From Oppiella nova (lineage: Eukaryota > Arthropoda > Arachnida > Sarcoptiformes > Oppiidae): 29,990 bases of DNA. The number at the start of each line of letters is the position of its first letter. Within the stretch, counting starts at the first letter, position 1. Location: the NCBI GenBank assembly GCA_905397405.1, contig CAJPVJ010000262.1, forward strand, positions 1-29,990, read 5' to 3'. Shown piece after piece: positions 9,602 to 20,905 of the stretch. The position numbers and the translations under genes were made by a program. The notes beneath the pieces are model-generated. The model ran no database searches and was not told where the DNA came from. It saw only the letters and a list, made by a program, of their open reading frames with translations.

Positions 9602-11775
9602 TAAAAGAAAAATAAAGTTATATTTATGTTAATATACATAATAATAAGAAAAAAGTCAATTAAATTAAAATACAGTCAAATCAAAGCTATAAATTATGGC
9701 TTAAAAACAGGCCCTCATATGACTTGTAAATCAAGTAATAAATGGTTTTTCAAATTTTCATTTTTAAAAACTTTTGTAAACTTTACAAATGTTGTAACGG
9801 ATTTCGCTATAGAAATGACTTTTTAGTGTAAAAGAAATAATAATAAATATATTTCGCAAATAAAGTGCTTTTATACGCACCATAATAGATAGATATTTCA
9901 CGGTATAAATTGTAATTTTATTAACACTTTATTTTTGTGTATAATTTAAACGCGTAAAACAAAAAGCGAAATATAAATCAAAACTCATATGACTTTTGAG
10001 TCGAAAAAACAAAAATAAAATAAAAATTGAGAAAAAAATAAATCAAATTCTGATTGAATTGTATTTTAATTAAGAATTACATTAGAAATGCATTATAATT
10101 ACATAACAATTGCCTTTTTCGCGGCTCATACATACATAATATTGAAATTAAGGCAAATTAAATACGACTATAAATAGACACAAATTACAGTCAACTCTCG
10201 ATACAAACCGTCGCTTAAAGTCATTTACAGCAAAAAACACAAACACAGACATTAAGCGTAGCTAGGTATTAAATGGGGTATCAAATTAAATTATTTAAAT
10301 TAACGTAAATTCATTGCTTAATTAAAGCAGCAAATTAGTGGACTTAATTGTTTTGAATGTCATAAAAAATCCTATGATAAAAGTTTGTTGAAATGTGTTT
10401 TTCATGCAAAAAATAACTTTATCGCAAATAATACGGACATAAAATAATTTATATATCTTATATATGATAGTAACATTTGAAAATTAAACTCCAACATTTG
10501 TTATGCAAATATTGTGAATTAGTTTTAGAGTAAAATATATTTAAATTTATTTTATTTTAGCATAAGTTCACAATAGAGTGGCAAATATCCTATTATATAA
10601 CATACGAGAGTACACTATATAAACATGTGAATGGTTTCCAAGACTATGTGTTTTGTAATGAATGGGATTCATTAAAATATATCAAAAAATATTATAATGA
10701 AATATCAAAAGTCGTGAGTTTAATACTTATAAACCCACACAATATTTTTTTGTACAAAGTATGATTATATAAGTCTCGTATGTATTATACTCATTGCGAT
10801 AGTGGAGTATCGGAAATGTAGTTCTTGTGATTAATAAGAAATAAAAATATCAAAAACATAAAAAACAATAAAAACCTCTTTTATTTTATATATTACAATA
10901 ATTTTATTTATTTCATTAATAAAAAGCAAATACCAAGATATAGTGAATTAATCAGAAAAGGGATGGAAAGGGAGGCCACAGATTGATAGGCAATACACAT
11001 ATCATAGAAAGATAGAGTGCGAGAGAAAAATATAAATAAAATGTATTATAATTAAAATGTATGACAACAGCAAAAATCCAGTGTCTCTTAAGTAACGAGT
11101 AGTGAGAAAAAAAACTTTTATTATTATTATTGCTATTCTTATTGATAAATAAGATATTAATATAAATGTTAAGAGCGGCTAACAGTAATAAATCACCAGC
11201 GTAAAAACAAAAAATAATCAAGCAAAAAACATACACACAAACGGCAAACAAATCAATAAAAATAAAGTATAGTTTTAATCAAACACTTGATTTCTGGTGG
11301 CGTTTGATATGTTAGAGAAAAAATAAAGTGATAAAACAAAAAAGTTTATTTTTTATACGCAGGGTGACTTAACTCCTTAATAAAAATGTTATGTTTTTTG
11401 TGTTTAAATTATTTTGAGAGGATATCTGCGAAGAGACGACAAATTAATTATTTATTCACAAGTGTTTCGACCGAAAAGAGGATATCATTAAAAAACTAGT
11501 GGTTTCTCTCCGCCACTACCACCAGCGCCTGTACTCTCATATCCTTTTCTTTGCCATTCAATAACCCTATCGTTTTTCGGAGACGGACTCTAAATGAACG
11601 CCTAATCATAATAATTGCTTTTTTCTCTCTCAGCTATCCTTTCAAGCAATGAATGTCTGAATTAATCATAAAAAACTCGCGAAATTAAATAAATAACTCT
11701 TTTTAGGAGTGAATTCGTTGATCGAATTGACAGTAAAATCAACTCATATCCGGACATATAGTATGAGAGAGTATG
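9602..11775. other. AT-rich stretch free of GA tracts
   Basis: About 2.2 kb of AT-rich sequence with no gene recognised and no purine microsatellite, unlike the flanks. The hydrophobic minus-strand open frame at 10952-11251 has no recognisable domain and is read as chance. Confidence 0.5.
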
Positions 11776-11814
11776 GAGAGAGAGAGAGAGAGAGAGAGAG
11801 TATGGAGAGAGAGA
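11776..11814. repeat. Imperfect (GA)n tract with repeated TATGGAGAGAGA
   Basis: GA run flanked on both sides by TATGGAGAGAGA, giving a short duplicated boundary. Confidence 0.9.
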
Positions 11815-12049
11815 CTACTAGTGAGAGAGAATGGGACTGACAGGTGGTGGCCAATCATCTAATGACTTGTGTTTATAAGTGAAAGAACTTTTATATAAAG
11901 TATAATATATTAATAAATATTATTATATTTTTTACGGTAACTTATTGTAACGTCAGAGGCAAAAATATATTACATTTTAATATTTAAGGGGTTTTTGCAA
12001 ATAATAAATCTGTTGATCACGCGATCCGATCGAGAGGTTGAAGACATTG

Positions 12050-12054
<5 letters not shown>

Positions 12055-12089
<35 letters not shown>
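12055..12089. repeat. (GA)n microsatellite, 35 bp
   Basis: Perfect run. Confidence 0.95.
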
Positions 12090-12092
<3 letters not shown>

Positions 12093-12252
12093 GTGAACGC
12101 AAATCAACTCAAAAAATACATTAATTATATAATTATAAATTCGAGTCGAAATGAAAGTCAATTATAAATGAATTGCATTGCAATTTGTTTAGCTATAAAA
12201 ATATATATTTGTGTAGAAAACCTATTATGCAAACAGTGAGTGCGAGTGAGTC

Positions 12253-12257
<5 letters not shown>

Positions 12258-12290
<33 letters not shown>
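12258..12290. repeat. (GA)n microsatellite, 33 bp
   Basis: Perfect run entered through CC-GAGAG. Confidence 0.95.
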
Positions 12291-12291
<1 letters not shown>

Positions 12292-13170
12292 AAGTGATGG
12301 TGAGATCGTCGTCTACCATATCGTTGACCCAATGCTTTCAGTTCATCATTAGCTCATTCATTGGCTAAACATTTGTCTCATTGGGTCCGGACTCTAAAAA
12401 CTTATAAATCACGAGAAGAGTAAGAAAAAAAGAGAGAATAAGAGAGCCATTAGAGAGAGTAATATCTCATTCGGTGGCGGATTCCGAGGGTTTTCATTTC
12501 AAATGAGTGCAGAATATTATGAATCCGTTTCGCGAAACACTTGTTAAGTCATAAACTATTTTCCATAGACAGACAGACCATCTAATGGCTGTAAACACAC
12601 TGTCAGAGAGACGATGACTGAGAAAAACATCTCAGAAAAAAATTTAAACCCAAATAATAGTCGACTGGAAAGACATTAGAGACAAGACATGACATGAAAG
12701 CACGAGATTTGCGACACAAACTCATCAGACATTAAAAGCCGAGGAATTCTTTGGGCAAATAAGTAGCGAACGAATGAATACCGGAAATGTTTGGACAACT
12801 GATGGATCGGTGTTTATATATATTTATGGCCAGAAAAACACCACTCGATAGTGCTCGGGGTCACAGTGAGAAGGGTCAGTTCAAGGGGTGGTGAAAGGGA
12901 TGCCTACGACTGTGTACCCCCTTTAGGCAACCAAAACAGATAAACAAAATAATATTTTTAGTTCATTTTTTCTCTCCCTTTAGTTCAGTCAATAATAAAC
13001 ATAAGAAAATAAATTCTTTCAAAAATACAAAAATATTTTTCACTCAATGAGAGAGTGAACTAAAGGGAAAAAAGTCAGCAAAAGATTTTTAAATATCTGT
13101 TATGTGTTTATCATTAAATGGTAGTCAAAGAAAAAATCCACACAAAAAATCCACAAAACAAAGTAATGAA
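12291..13170. other. Gene-poor stretch
   Basis: No exon was recognised. A 13-bp inverted pair, TCCCTTTAGTTCA (about 12975) and its reverse complement (about 13056), could form a hairpin with a loop of about 70 bases. Confidence 0.4.
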
Positions 13171-13186
13171 CTCTCTCTCTCTCTCT
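13171..13186. repeat. Short (CT)n run
   Basis: A 16-bp run, the last CT/GA tract before a 3.5-kb tract-free zone around the lectin gene. Confidence 0.9.
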
Positions 13187-14424
13187 GATTGACTGATTTT
13201 CCGATAAAATACAAAAGAAAAGTACAATCAATAAAAAAATTCATTAAATAAACATTTAATACTATTATTAAACTCAGAATTCAATAGAAAATAAAATAAT
13301 GTTTTATTAATTGATTAGATAAATAAGTTCAAGTGTTTCGTGTTTAAAGTCTAATGAGTGTTTCAAACATGATTATAAAAATGCAATGTAAACACCCTGT
13401 AAAAGTTAAAATGTTATAAAAATTTGTTTAAAAAATAATTTATTATAAAAATTAAAAACTCATAATAAACTGTTTTAAATATTAAATTTAATCATTAAAA
13501 ATTGATTTTTAAAAATTATAGGGACATTATTTAGTTAGAAATTATTTTATGAGCCTGATTGTTTTATGCATGACAATTTTGCACTAGGGATATGACAAAT
13601 GGTTGTCCCCATGAAGTACTTATGTCATTGTGTGGGGTAGGTATGCTAGATTAAAAGTGCACATACGGTACAATATATACAAAATTGTGTACCATAAAAT
13701 TTTTTAGTATAAAATATTTTGATTAAAAATTTTAATCAAGATGCATATCAGTTTTTTCTAACTTTTAATAATTTAAAATCAAATTCACATTTCTAATAAT
13801 ATTTATTTATGAATGCTATTGTGATTATAATAAATATCAAAATATAATCTATGTTAGTATATTTTTTCTAGTACAAGTACATGTATGATCCAAGTATTTT
13901 CTGATGCTAGTATTTATAATAATTTTATATTAAAACTTAATTTTTAATATTGATACATTATTATAATCTTAAAAGTAGATTGTTAGTTATAAACATAATT
14001 AATAAATAAATAAGTGCATTTCTAGTGCATCATACTAATGAGTAAGATCACCAAGTGCTTTTACACTAAATTCAAATAATAGACTGACTTTCTAATATTT
14101 TTTGAACTGGGTAAATACTATGTGACTTAAATTTAAACGCTGTATAATATAGTCTGTATAATAACTTTTTGACCTTACTTACTCGAGTAGTTTAATAAAA
14201 AGTACAAATGATTTTGTTATACACAGGACATTTTAATAAATTTTTCTAAATAAATTATACACTCATGTTAGTATTTTAGTAGATTATTAGATGATAAACA
14301 TTACTTATTTATTGACTATACATGCACAGTTAAGTGCAGAAAAACTTGTATTTACTATTGATTTAATAAATAAGCAAAAACTTAATGATCTGTTTCATAT
14401 AATATTTGCACACAATTGTAGTCA

Positions 14425-14615
14425 ATATTTAGTTTGAATTCTAAGGGCACTATTAAATATTCACTAGTACATTTGTGTAATTATTAACTGTCTCATTATT
14501 ATTTACAAACAAATGATGTTTATATTTAGTTTGAATTTTAAAGGTACAATTTAATCAATATTTACCATTACCATTTGTGCAAATTTTGTCTTATTATGCT
14601 AATTACTTTAGTAAA
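14425..14615. repeat. Degenerate tandem duplication, unit about 97 bp
   Basis: ATATTTAGTTTGAATT occurs at 14425 and again at 14522, followed in both copies by AAGG-(C/T)AC, ATTT-TG and TGTC/GTCTTATTAT words in the same order. The copies have clearly diverged. Confidence 0.6.
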
Positions 14616-15363
14616 TACATATTTTATAAACATAACGTACCTTGGTTTCGACCGTAAATATTTAAGTGCATAAAAACAGTTACCTAGTGCATGTAGTCTG
14701 AATCATTATTTTGTATCGTGTTTATTAATACCTTTTCATTTCATTTAATTAGTTATATTACATATAAAAAATAAAAATATTATATTATAAATTAATAATT
14801 CCTTATTAATTAATAAATTATTTTCAAAAATAAAATGTAGAATAAAATAAAATAAGTCGATTTTGTTTAATATAAAATTAAATAGTAATTATAAAAATAA
14901 AATAAAAAATAAATATAATAAAAAATACGATATTAAAATAATAGACGAATGTGCTTGTTTTATTATGCATTAGTTTATAAGTTATACTAGCACAATTTGG
15001 ACTTGCCTAAGCACTTGACATTTTGAAAATCTTATAAAATGCGTACATTATTAGTTTATCATATAAATATATTATACTAGTGATAAAAATAATCAAATTA
15101 ATAAATCCACAAAATATCTAATATAATCCCACAAAATTTCATATAATCTACGAATAAATAAAGCAACCAATAAAAATAAATTTATAAAGGTTAAAAATTA
15201 TAATTAATTTAGGATTTGCAAATAAAATGTTTATAACTTTAGAAAATATTTACTTAATACATTTTGAATGATATAGACTTAATGTTCAAAGATATATTGT
15301 CTAGGAAAATTGGGTATATAACAAACTGTAATAAATAATTAATTTAAAAACAATAACTTTTAC

Positions 15364-15370
15364 TATAAAA
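15364..15370 (+). promoter_or_regulatory. Candidate TATA box of the lectin gene
   Basis: TATAAAA lies 37 bp upstream of the lectin ATG. If it works, transcription would begin near 15395 and the 5' UTR would be only about 10-15 bases. In such AT-rich DNA this could be chance. Confidence 0.3.
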
Positions 15371-15406
15371 ATTGTAACAATTGAAAATAAGCTTGTTTAA
15401 TTTAAT

Positions 15407-16342
15407 ATGTACTCAATTAAAACTATTATTTTATTGTGCATTGTTATTTTAAAAATAACTAGGTGCATAAGTGATAATGTATGTGCGAGTGGTTGGTCAC
15501 CTTATTTAGAGGACAAGTGTTACATAGCGTTGGAAACGGTGGGCACGGAATTGGAAGCAGAGGCCAAGTGTTCACAATTGGATCCTACGGCCACTTTGGT
15601 TACCATACATACGGCTCAGGAGGAGGAATGGCTCACAAACTACTTGAAAGGATTCGCAAATATATCAGACTATGTGTGGATTGGTCTCAAATGGTCGGGA
15701 AAGGGGTTCGTATGGGTCGATAACACTGCCCTCGACTACAAGAGTTGGGGAAAGGATGCTATACTCGATGGCAGCCTATTATGTGCCGACTTTTCAATAA
15801 CTACCGCAACATTGGGGAACTGGACCGACAATAGTTGCAATAAGAAAGGACTCATAGCGTGCCAATACCCACAAATGTCCCTGAGCAAATTATCTAAAAA
15901 GCTTTCTAAACTAGAAACACAATTAATTGATCAACAAGCTGAAATAAGTAGCTTAAAACAACAAGTGATACCATTGGGGTTTCTGTATACGCAATTGCCT
16001 AACATGTCAGCACCGGGTGTATTATGGCCAGCCATGAAATGGGATGACGTGACCGCACAATATGCCGGCTTATTTTTCCGGGCCGAGGGTGGCACGGCTG
16101 CCAAGTTTGGTGAGATTCAACCGGCTAATCAGTCGTCAATTGCCACAATTAGTTCATCATGCATGTTTAACACTACACATTCAACTGATACGGGTAATAA
16201 ATTGAAGCAAATACCTAGTGGATGGTCAAATGAATTACAGCCAGATCTATGCAAAGGGTTTGACTCATTTCTAATATTCACTACGACAGGTGAAAGTAGA
16301 CCTATAAATACCTCGGTTAAATTATGGAAACGTATAGCTTGA
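15407..16342 (+). CDS. Secreted C-type lectin with coiled coil and collar-like C-terminal domain
   Basis: A 311-residue protein encoded without introns; an in-frame TAA three codons upstream fixes the ATG. Residues 1-20 form a signal peptide (hydrophobic TIILLCIVIL, then TRCIS). Residues 26-153 are a long-form C-type lectin domain: Cys26/Cys38 extra pair, Cys55, WIGL at 91-94, Cys126, NWTD at 138-141, Cys144 and Cys152. The EPN/QPD sugar-specificity tripeptide is absent, so calcium-dependent sugar binding is uncertain. Residues 158-187 form a Leu/Lys/Gln-rich coiled coil, likely for oligomerisation. Residues 188-311 form a separate domain with GFLYTQLP, LWP, YAGLFFRAEGG and FG..Q, ending VKLWKRIA. 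The FRAEGG...FG..Q pattern recalls phage tail-collar domains (inference). Several N-glycosylation sequons (NIS, NWT, NMS, NQS, NTT, NTS) suit an extracellular protein. A role in immunity or recognition is plausible but unproven. Confidence 0.94.
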   Translation: MYSIKTIILLCIVILKITRCISDNVCASGWSPYLEDKCYIALETVGTELEAEAKCSQLDPTATLVTIHTAQEEEWLTNYLKGFANISDYVWIGLKWSGKGFVWVDNTALDYKSWGKDAILDGSLLCADFSITTATLGNWTDNSCNKKGLIACQYPQMSLSKLSKKLSKLETQLIDQQAEISSLKQQVIPLGFLYTQLPNMSAPGVLWPAMKWDDVTAQYAGLFFRAEGGTAAKFGEIQPANQSSIATISSSCMFNTTHSTDTGNKLKQIPSGWSNELQPDLCKGFDSFLIFTTTGESRPINTSVKLWKRIA

Positions 16343-16463
16343 TACATTCAGCTGAAATCTGAGTTAATTAAATTTTAATGTATTAATGATAATAAGTTAT
16401 TCATAAAAACATAGTGTTATAAAAATAATTTATTAATATTATAATTATATAATATATAATATA

Positions 16464-16469
16464 AATAAA
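16464..16469 (+). terminator. Candidate poly(A) signal of the lectin gene
   Basis: AATAAA lies 122 bp after the lectin stop codon. A second AATAAA follows at 16520-16525. Either could direct 3' end formation; both sit in very AT-rich DNA. Confidence 0.4.
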
Positions 16470-16660
16470 TTTAATGTTATATTAAAATATAAACTATTTC
16501 AATGTTGTTCAGTGAATGAAATAAAAAAATTATAAAATATAAAAGGAGCTCCAGAAAATCCAGTGGATTTCCAGTGGAAATGGTTGTGTCTTCTCCATAG
16601 AGTGCTTACGAACACACAAATGGAAAGTAAGTGTCAGTTCTGTACGTCTAATGCCATTCA

Positions 16661-16672
16661 CTCTCTCTCTCT

Positions 16673-16703
<31 letters not shown>
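16661..16703. repeat. (CT)n microsatellite with C9 interruption
   Basis: CT run split by nine consecutive Cs at about 16673-16681, then more CT. The open frames over it on both strands are repeat-driven. Confidence 0.96.
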
Positions 16704-17397
16704 GGCTAACAGTGCCATAAGAGTAGTTCTCAATTTACACCCGAAAACACAGCCCATACTCACACACACCATACCAGCCCTTCGGAGCAAATCTTTCGTT
16801 AACAACAACTATAACGACAAACACAACACAAACAACGAGTTTCTCTGTATTCATATAAACCAGTCATTTGGCCGGAGATTCGCTCATAATATCCTCAAAA
16901 ATATATATCTATTTGCCTGTCAATGGAAATGGACAGTCAGTATGTTGTGGGCGAGTGGTATGACTGAGCGACAGAAATACTTGGAATCCCTTTAAACATA
17001 TCAAGTGTTTGGCCACAACTGGTGGATAACTACTGGGCGACAGCGAAAAAACATAGCATTTCTCGCGAGCACTGGTCGTAAAACTAATTAAAAAAAAGTC
17101 CCGAAAAATACTAGATATTAGAGATAAAAGTCATCAGAGAGATACAGTTCCCCTACATATACAATGTTTGCCTGGCTGTGACTGATGTTTGCAGTCTTGT
17201 CAAAGTAATTATACACTGGAAATGTGTTCAACAAATAAAAAAATAAGTTTTTCGCTGCGAAATGCCATTAGAAATGCAAACGCAATGCAATGACCAGAAA
17301 GAAAAAAGGCATTCAAATGGTATGATTGAACTCATGGAGGGATTGACAGCCCAAATGAAATGCCTAAACAAATGCTATAATCAGTGCGAGAGTGAGT

Positions 17398-17400
<3 letters not shown>

Positions 17401-17433
<33 letters not shown>
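17401..17433. repeat. (GA)n microsatellite
   Basis: Run preceded by AGTGAGTGAG. Confidence 0.95.
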
Positions 17434-17435
<2 letters not shown>

Positions 17436-17935
17436 CATAATTGAATAAATCATTTGTGTGTAAAAAACAAATTATCGGTGAATAGCAATAATGGTGAATA
17501 ATAAGGGAATAAAAAAATAAAATAAAAACACTTTTGCAAAGCTTAGATACCCTGCAAAAAACACATTAGTACTGGAAAAAAGTTAATTAATTGTCTCTCG
17601 GAGTTGACATCGAAATTAGGGTTCAAATCGACGCCGACATTAAGGACAGGGACTTATCGGTAAAATCATCAGAAAAATGAGATAAAAATATATACTGTAT
17701 ATAAAAACGACTTATCCCTCGAAAAAGTAGACTTTATTCTTAATAACAGTAATACTAATAATAAGTGTTTGAGAAAAATGAGAGTATTATTAATGATTTT
17801 GGAGTTATTTGTGAAGTGCTATTGAAAAGTGTTTGTCATTTGGATAGTGGGTGTGGGGGTCGACAGAGAGACACTGTAGTCATACGGCTCAGTGAGTGCC
17901 ACACCAATTAAGGGGGGAAAGCCTCGAGGTCTTTT

Positions 17936-17952
17936 AGGTCACCTAAAGGTCA
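17936..17952 (+). promoter_or_regulatory. AGGTCA direct repeat with 5-bp spacer (DR5-like)
   Basis: AGGTCA at 17936-17941 and 17947-17952, separated by CCTAA. Both half sites match the classical nuclear-receptor consensus exactly. Nuclear receptors are known to bind such direct repeats; no adjacent gene is visible, so function is only suggested. Confidence 0.3.
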
Positions 17953-18012
17953 CCTTTACCAACACAGAAGAGGTATCTCACGAATGCTTGTGTGTTTACC
18001 TTTCATTCACAG

Positions 18013-18031
18013 TCAAGACATGCAGATTACG
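18013..18031 (+). other. Possible 19-nt micro-exon or first coding exon
   Basis: A pyrimidine-rich stretch ending CATTCACAG (to 18012) is followed by 19 bases containing an ATG (ATG CAG ATT ACG), then a strong donor GTAAGTGAG from 18032. The splice signals are good, but no partner exon was found. Confidence 0.2.
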
Positions 18032-18618
18032 GTAAGTGAGAGTGAGAGCTACTCTCTTATTAGCGAAAATGGTTGGGTTAGGTATGACCTACCAGTGCTC
18101 TGTTGGGCTCACAATTCATACTAAAATCAATCAAATTGTAAGTTATGTTTCCAAATGCAATACAATCACACATTCATTAGGGACACACACATGGCGTACA
18201 TCTGTTGTCAAATCAAGGACTGAAGGGTCGCCCGATATTTATAATATGGCTATGGGTTTGGTGTGTATATGTGTGCCCATGAGTGCCAGTGTCAGAGCCA
18301 GATCTCCTATCCTATCCCAGTGCACACACACACCACCACCAGTCAGTCCATGCCATTGAATATGCATTTTTTGGGCACTTTTCTGATCCGTCTATTTTGT
18401 ACCCAAAAACGATAATAACGTGAAGTAATAGCTTCGGGACAAGTGATTAGTCGTCCGAATATTCCAGAGAATTAGAGAGCATTAAAGAGAGTGACTGAGA
18501 GAGAGAGGCATAAAAAGTGTTCATTTTTCTGACAAATCAAATGCAAAACTCGATTCTTGTATTCAATTCAATCACAAAATCATTCATTCCGTGAGTAAAT
18601 GTAATCAATGAGCGAAAC

Positions 18619-18621
<3 letters not shown>

Positions 18622-18649
<28 letters not shown>
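18622..18649. repeat. (GA)n microsatellite
   Basis: Run of 28 bp entered through AC-GAGAG. Confidence 0.95.
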
Positions 18650-18652
<3 letters not shown>

Positions 18653-19169
18653 GGAATTAGTGGAAAAGATTGGCATAAAAATGGATGAGACGTATGAATA
18701 GAAAGATAATGTCCTGAATAGCAAATGCCCTGAAGTAGTGGGCATTGCATATAATATACATACACTATGAACGATATGCATACGTGAATACTATACAGAA
18801 TGTAGGTCTGGGTCTCTGTGTGTATCACTTAAACGAATTGCCAAATACTAAACACAAGTATATCTATCAGAAGTCAATTAATTATAAAACAATTTTTTAT
18901 TTTCAATACATTTTTTCCTTTTTAAACGCGAATATCGTTTCGAGAGATGAGATGAGGAGAGAAAACATCATTGAATTGAATGCGAAATTTATCGCAAGAA
19001 TTAATTATCCGTTTGAATGGCGATAATAGTTGACATGAATAGCAACCAAATTAATCCAAAAAATTACTTTTCGCTAAAAGGCATAAGAAAATCGTCAAAA
19101 AATAAAAATAAATACATATTGAAGAAGAAAAGATAATATATTTCACTCTCGCTTTCGATTTGTGTGAAT

Positions 19170-19172
<3 letters not shown>

Positions 19173-19209
<37 letters not shown>
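19173..19209. repeat. (GA)n microsatellite, 37 bp
   Basis: Perfect run entered through GC-GAGAG. Confidence 0.95.
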
Positions 19210-19210
<1 letters not shown>

Positions 19211-19573
19211 ATTGAAAATGATAGATAAAAAAGAGAGAAAACGAATTATAAACTGGTTTTTGAATATAAAAAGATCACAAAAATACAAATGAAATCGTAT
19301 TAAACACATAGAAAGGGAGAGCGAGAGAGAGAAAGCAACTTTTTCTGCTTATATATTCATTTTTGTGAAAATAAAATATAAGCAAAAAATATTTTATATA
19401 AATGAGAGATTGAATGGAAAGTATGAGTTGTGTTTGAATTTCTAGTGAAACTCGAAAATCAAGTCATAGACTACATGAAGACCACAACTAAAACTAAACT
19501 AACAATAAGTTTTTTAGACTATGGAAAAAATCTTGGAATCCCTTTCAGCTATGAGTTAATGGTATTTGTAATC

Positions 19574-19576
<3 letters not shown>

Positions 19577-19623
<47 letters not shown>

Positions 19624-19638
19624 AGAGAGAGAGAGAGA
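19577..19638. repeat. Imperfect (GA)n microsatellite, 62 bp
   Basis: GA run with GGGAGAGGGAG interruptions in its second half. Confidence 0.96.
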
Positions 19639-20056
19639 TTCTTATGTGGCTGGAAATGGTTGTGTCGATCACTCGATCGCATATTTGAGTCCATCATTAC
19701 TTACACTTCCATATCATTACGATTATAATTATTAGACAATTGTTTGTCATTTACTATTGAATTGTGAGGTCTATGCTAAACACAACTCATGCCCACAGCG
19801 TATGCATAATGAGAGGCAGGCATAACGTAAACGGATTTCTTTTCGGGTCATGTATGCCATAATGTCGAGACCAACCAGTCATTTGGTGGCCAATGGTTAA
19901 GGGGACTGGCGTTTGTAGGCCTACAATTGGTATTGAAGGTCAGGTACGATAAGTTTCGTAAGCGAGTGAAAAAGTAATAAATTTTGAATCTCTGTTATGC
20001 CTCAAAAAAATCTTTCAAACAATCCCTCATAGCGTTCACTCAATTATTGACTTTGG

Positions 20057-20060
<4 letters not shown>

Positions 20061-20096
<36 letters not shown>

Positions 20097-20155
20097 AAGA
20101 GAGTGAGTGAGAGAGAGAGAGAGAGAGAGACTCTGAGAGAGAGAGACTGAGAGAG
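20061..20155. repeat. Compound GA tract, 95 bp
   Basis: GA run with GAAAGAAAGA, GTGAGTGA and ACTCTGAGAGAG interruptions; the longest purine-rich block in the window. Confidence 0.95.
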
Positions 20156-20649
20156 CAAACACAGTGCTGTTTGGCTCATAAAGTTGAAGGAGAAGTTGCT
20201 TAGGCTTTAAAATACACGTTAATTACAAATATAAAATTTTTTCTAAAAGCCATTATAATTGTATTGTGGGGCCAAACAGCCAAACACACCGTGAGTTTGT
20301 GTGTTGTGTTGGCACTCATTGTTGAGCCCAAAACCAAACGCCACAAAAAGGCCATCAATCGGTGAAATCAGTAATTGTGCCAAAGATTGTGTGCACACAA
20401 CCAGGTATAAGGTATACACTACCAGTGCTCAGGAGGTCAGGTAGGCTTTCAATAGGAGAGAGTGAGTGGTGGAGGGGTCAGTACTACTCAAGCAAACAGA
20501 CACTACACCTCTCCGGACAACACCTGTTGATTGCATTCTTAAACTGTGCCTCAAATGCAACATAAGATTGTATTCACTAATAAGCGATTGAATGGAGAAC
20601 TAAATCCTTAATTATATTTCGGGAAAACGTTTTATAAATTAAGATATAG

Positions 20650-20650
<1 letters not shown>

Positions 20651-20682
<32 letters not shown>
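20651..20682. repeat. (GA)n microsatellite
   Basis: Perfect run of 32 bp. Confidence 0.95.
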
Positions 20683-20685
<3 letters not shown>

Positions 20686-20883
20686 TAAAAAACATATGAA
20701 GCAAACAAATGTTTCCAACGATTGACTCGTAATTAGAAATTCATTGATTGAATTCAAAGTCGGTTTGTTTTTACAGATAAAAAATTACATTTAAACCAAT
20801 AAAATATGTTTAGAGAAGAGATCGAGAAATAGATAAGAGATTTGTGAGACTCCCCGGAGATAAGGGAGAGTGAGAGAGAAAGT

Positions 20884-20905
20884 AGAGAGAGAGAGAGAGA
20901 GAGAG
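20884..20905. repeat. Short (GA)n run
   Basis: A 22-bp run embedded in wider GAGA-rich sequence from about 20815. Confidence 0.9.

Larger units (their letters stand above)
13187..15406. other. Extremely AT-rich upstream region of the lectin gene
   Basis: About 2.2 kb without an exon or GA tract. It contains a degenerate tandem duplication (14425-14615) and many AAGTGCA/TAGTGCA-like words. Upstream control sites for the lectin gene presumably lie here, but only a TATA-like site can be pointed to. Confidence 0.5.
16526..18005. other. Gene-poor stretch with tandem nuclear-receptor-like half sites
   Basis: No exon was recognised. GA/CT tracts lie at 16661-16703 and 17401-17433. A GC-richer patch (about 17850-17960) holds the AGGTCA direct repeat listed separately. 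Confidence 0.45.

Noticed and set aside
15481-15723. Overlapping open frames in the lectin gene (also 16129-16347 minus)
   Set aside because: They lie wholly or almost wholly within the lectin coding sequence in other frames and have no features of their own.
16651-16995. 114-codon plus-strand frame after the lectin gene
   Set aside because: Begins in the CT microsatellite and continues through low-complexity sequence with no recognisable domain.
17610-17625. GGGTTCAAATCGA resembling a tRNA B box
   Set aside because: No A box at the right distance and no cloverleaf arms could be drawn.
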